DNA of 64,000 nucleotides from contig OY970347.1 of the NCBI GenBank assembly GCA_963717635.1, forward strand, positions 310,001-374,000, written 5' to 3'. The notes under the pieces are model-generated. The model searched no databases, had not been told where the DNA came from, and worked only from the letters and a program-made list of their open reading frames with translations. A program made the position numbers and the translations under genes. Shown piece by piece: positions 62,438-64,000 of the stretch. Within the stretch, counting starts at the first letter, position 1. Each line of letters opens with the position of its first letter. This DNA is from JALZKA01 sp963717635 (GTDB lineage: Bacteria; Actinomycetota; Thermoleophilia; Solirubrobacterales; 70-9).

Positions 62438-64000
62438 TTGGCCACCAGTGAGAAACAGAGTGCGGAAACCAGTCCGCTGGACCCGTTCAGCGCGCCTGTG
62501 CGGCGCTGGTTCGAGGCGTCGTTCGAGGCGCCCACGCCCGCGCAGGACGGAGGTTGGCCGGCGATCGCGTCGGGCGCCAACACGCTGATTTGCGCGCCAA
62601 CGGGATCAGGCAAGACGCTGACCGCTTTCCTCTGGGGAATCGACAAGCTCGCATGCGACGAGTCCGCGCTCGGCCAGGGAGTCAAGATCATCTACGTCTC
62701 CCCGCTCAAGGCCCTGTCGTACGACGTCGAGCGGAACCTGCGGGCGCCCCTGAAGGGGATCGGGGCGCCGATTTCGGTCGGGCTTCGGACCGGCGACACG
62801 CCGCAGAAGGACCGCCAGGCGATGCTGCGAAAGCCGCCGGACATCCTGATCACAACACCCGAGTCGCTGTATCTGATGATGACCTCGCAGGCGCGGAACA
62901 TCCTGGCGGGGACCGAGGCCGTGATCGTGGACGAGATCCACGCCGTGGCCCAGAGCAAGCGCGGCGCGCACCTCGCCCTTACCCTGGAGCGGCTCGAGCA
63001 CCTGGTGCGGACGCACGAGGACGGCCGCGGCCCGGATGCCACGGTGCAGCGGATCGGCCTCTCGGCCACCCAGCGCCCGCTGGAGCGCGTGGCCAAGTTC
63101 CTGGTCGGGCCGCAGCGCGAGTGCGAGATCGTCGACGCCGGCACCCGCAAGGACCTCGACCTCGAGATCGTCGTTCCCGTCGACGACATGACCGACCCCG
63201 ACGCTTCCACGGAGAAGCGCAAGGACGGTGGCGACGCTGACTTCGATGCCGCGCCGACCCAGAATTCGATCTGGCCCGCGATCTACCCGAAGCTTCTGGA
63301 ACTGGTCCAGTCGCACACCTCGACGATCATCTTCGTCAACGCGCGCCGGGCGGCCGAGCGCCTCGCCAAGCGCCTGAACGAGCTCGCCAACGAGGAACTC
63401 CCGGACGACGCGCTCCCCGTGGACGTTGCCCGCGCGCATCACGGCTCGCTCGCGCACGAGGAGCGGTTGGTGATCGAGGAGATGCTGAAGGGCGGCCAGC
63501 TGCCGTGCCTGGTCGCGACCTCCTCGCTGGAGCTGGGGATCGACATGGGCGCCGTCGACCTGGTGATCCAGGTCGAGTCGCCGAAGTCCGTGACCCGAGG
63601 CCTGCAGCGGGTCGGCCGTGCCGGCCACACGCTGGGCGAAACCTCGAAGGGCAGGATCTTCCCGAAGTTCCGCGCGGACCTGCTCGAGTGCGCGGTGGTC
63701 GCGCGGCGGATGCGCGACGGCCTGATCGAAGAGACGGTGATCCCGCGGAACCCGCTCGACGTGCTGGCCCAGCACATTGTCTCGATGGTCGCCGACCTGG
63801 ACTGGGAGGTCGCCGAGATCGAGCGCGTCGTGACCGGGGCGGAGCCGTTCTCGGAGCTCGGCCGCGAGCAGCTCGAGAACGTGCTCGACATGCTCGACGG
63901 GCGCTATCCCTCGGAGAAGTTCGCCGAGCTGCGCCCGCGCGTTGCCTGGGACCGCACGGCCGGCACCGTGCGCGGCCGCAAGGGGGCCCGCCAGCTCGCG
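62438..64000 (+). CDS. Lhr-like DEAD/DEAH-box helicase, 3' truncated by window
   Basis: The frame starts at TTG 62438 and is open to the window end (~521 codons seen; Lhr proteins are ~1500 aa). It has PTPAQDGGWPAI (Q-like), Walker A CAPTGSGKTLTAFLW, VSPLKALSYDVERNL, motif II VIVDEIHAV, motif III LSATQRPLERV, and motifs V/VI in VATSSLELGIDMG and RGLQRVGRAGH. These are Lhr signatures. Lhr is a DNA-repair helicase. Confidence 0.9.
   Translation, partial: MATSEKQSAETSPLDPFSAPVRRWFEASFEAPTPAQDGGWPAIASGANTLICAPTGSGKTLTAFLWGIDKLACDESALGQGVKIIYVSPLKALSYDVERNLRAPLKGIGAPISVGLRTGDTPQKDRQAMLRKPPDILITTPESLYLMMTSQARNILAGTEAVIVDEIHAVAQSKRGAHLALTLERLEHLVRTHEDGRGPDATVQRIGLSATQRPLERVAKFLVGPQRECEIVDAGTRKDLDLEIVVPVDDMTDPDASTEKRKDGGDADFDAAPTQNSIWPAIYPKLLELVQSHTSTIIFVNARRAAERLAKRLNELANEELPDDALPVDVARAHHGSLAHEERLVIEEMLKGGQLPCLVATSSLELGIDMGAVDLVIQVESPKSVTRGLQRVGRAGHTLGETSKGRIFPKFRADLLECAVVARRMRDGLIEETVIPRNPLDVLAQHIVSMVADLDWEVAEIERVVTGAEPFSELGREQLENVLDMLDGRYPSEKFAELRPRVAWDRTAGTVRGRKGARQLA

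Noticed and set aside
1..64000. Insertion sequences, transposases or an integrase
   Set aside because: No transposase or recombinase gene and no terminal inverted repeats with target duplications were seen. The tRNA-Phe region bears only attachment-site-like scars.

Overview
The window is about 70% GC by eye and densely packed. Many genes overlap by 4 nt (ATGA, GTGA or TTGA junctions), and GTG and TTG starts are common. The gene content suggests an actinomycete-like bacterium: fused PafBC, an MrfA-type and an Lhr-type helicase, menaquinone and TatAC genes, and a b6-type (Bacillus-like) qcrABC. Together with the NTF2-like proteins ending in ALEAAGLSE, this points to class Thermoleophilia (Solirubrobacterales or relatives). 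The lineage is an inference from gene content, not a phylogeny.

Layout. 1-4.8 kb: end of an ABC-2 permease, then hemB, a fused siroheme-decarboxylase-like ahbAB gene, and hemL. 4.8-9.4 kb: a menaquinol:cytochrome c reductase operon (qcrA, qcrB, qcrC) followed by menG and a polyprenyl diphosphate synthase. 9.4-12.6 kb: dcd, tatA, tatC, a TPR-like protein and tRNA-Lys. 12.6-17.5 kb: two SDR/hypothetical genes, a nucleotide-sugar dehydrogenase and a RibD-like reductase. 17.5-29 kb: secreted GH31 glycosidase, sulfotransferase, sucCD and three tandem exported sulfatases. 29-38.6 kb: a frameshifted aminotransferase, a DtxR-type regulator, a seven-repeat beta-propeller, a DHPS-like gene, an MrfA-like helicase and others. 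38.6-44 kb: an unusual array of ten NTF2/SnoaL-like paralogues in trios separated by 3'-end fragments of tRNA-Phe, with the intact tRNA-Phe at its head. 44-54.5 kb: YihY, a flavin monooxygenase with a large membrane protein and an SDR, a YhaM-like nuclease, a cupredoxin, and PafBC. 54.5-64 kb: an MBL hydrolase and a penicillin acylase, a complete dTDP-rhamnose operon (rmlA, rmlD, rmlB, rmlC), a hydrolase, and the start of an Lhr-like helicase.

Two structures stand out. First, an 18-codon mini-ORF (consensus MSDxRRExxxAPLVR) occurs three times, in front of qcrB, qcrC and rmlD. Each copy carries a hairpin whose 3' arm looks like the Shine-Dalgarno sequence of the next gene, with one compensatory base-pair change. 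It behaves like a portable translational-coupling module. Second, the tRNA-Phe/NTF2 array looks like repeated site-specific insertion or tandem duplication of cassettes of about 1.4 kb. Each cassette has a promoter-like GATACT and three in-frame genes separated by one amber codon plus exactly one further codon.

A third pattern runs through the whole window. At 19 genes a TANNNT hexamer ends 6-9 nt before the start codon, which suggests widespread leaderless transcription. Several of these -10 elements lie in or beside perfect inverted repeats that could be operators.
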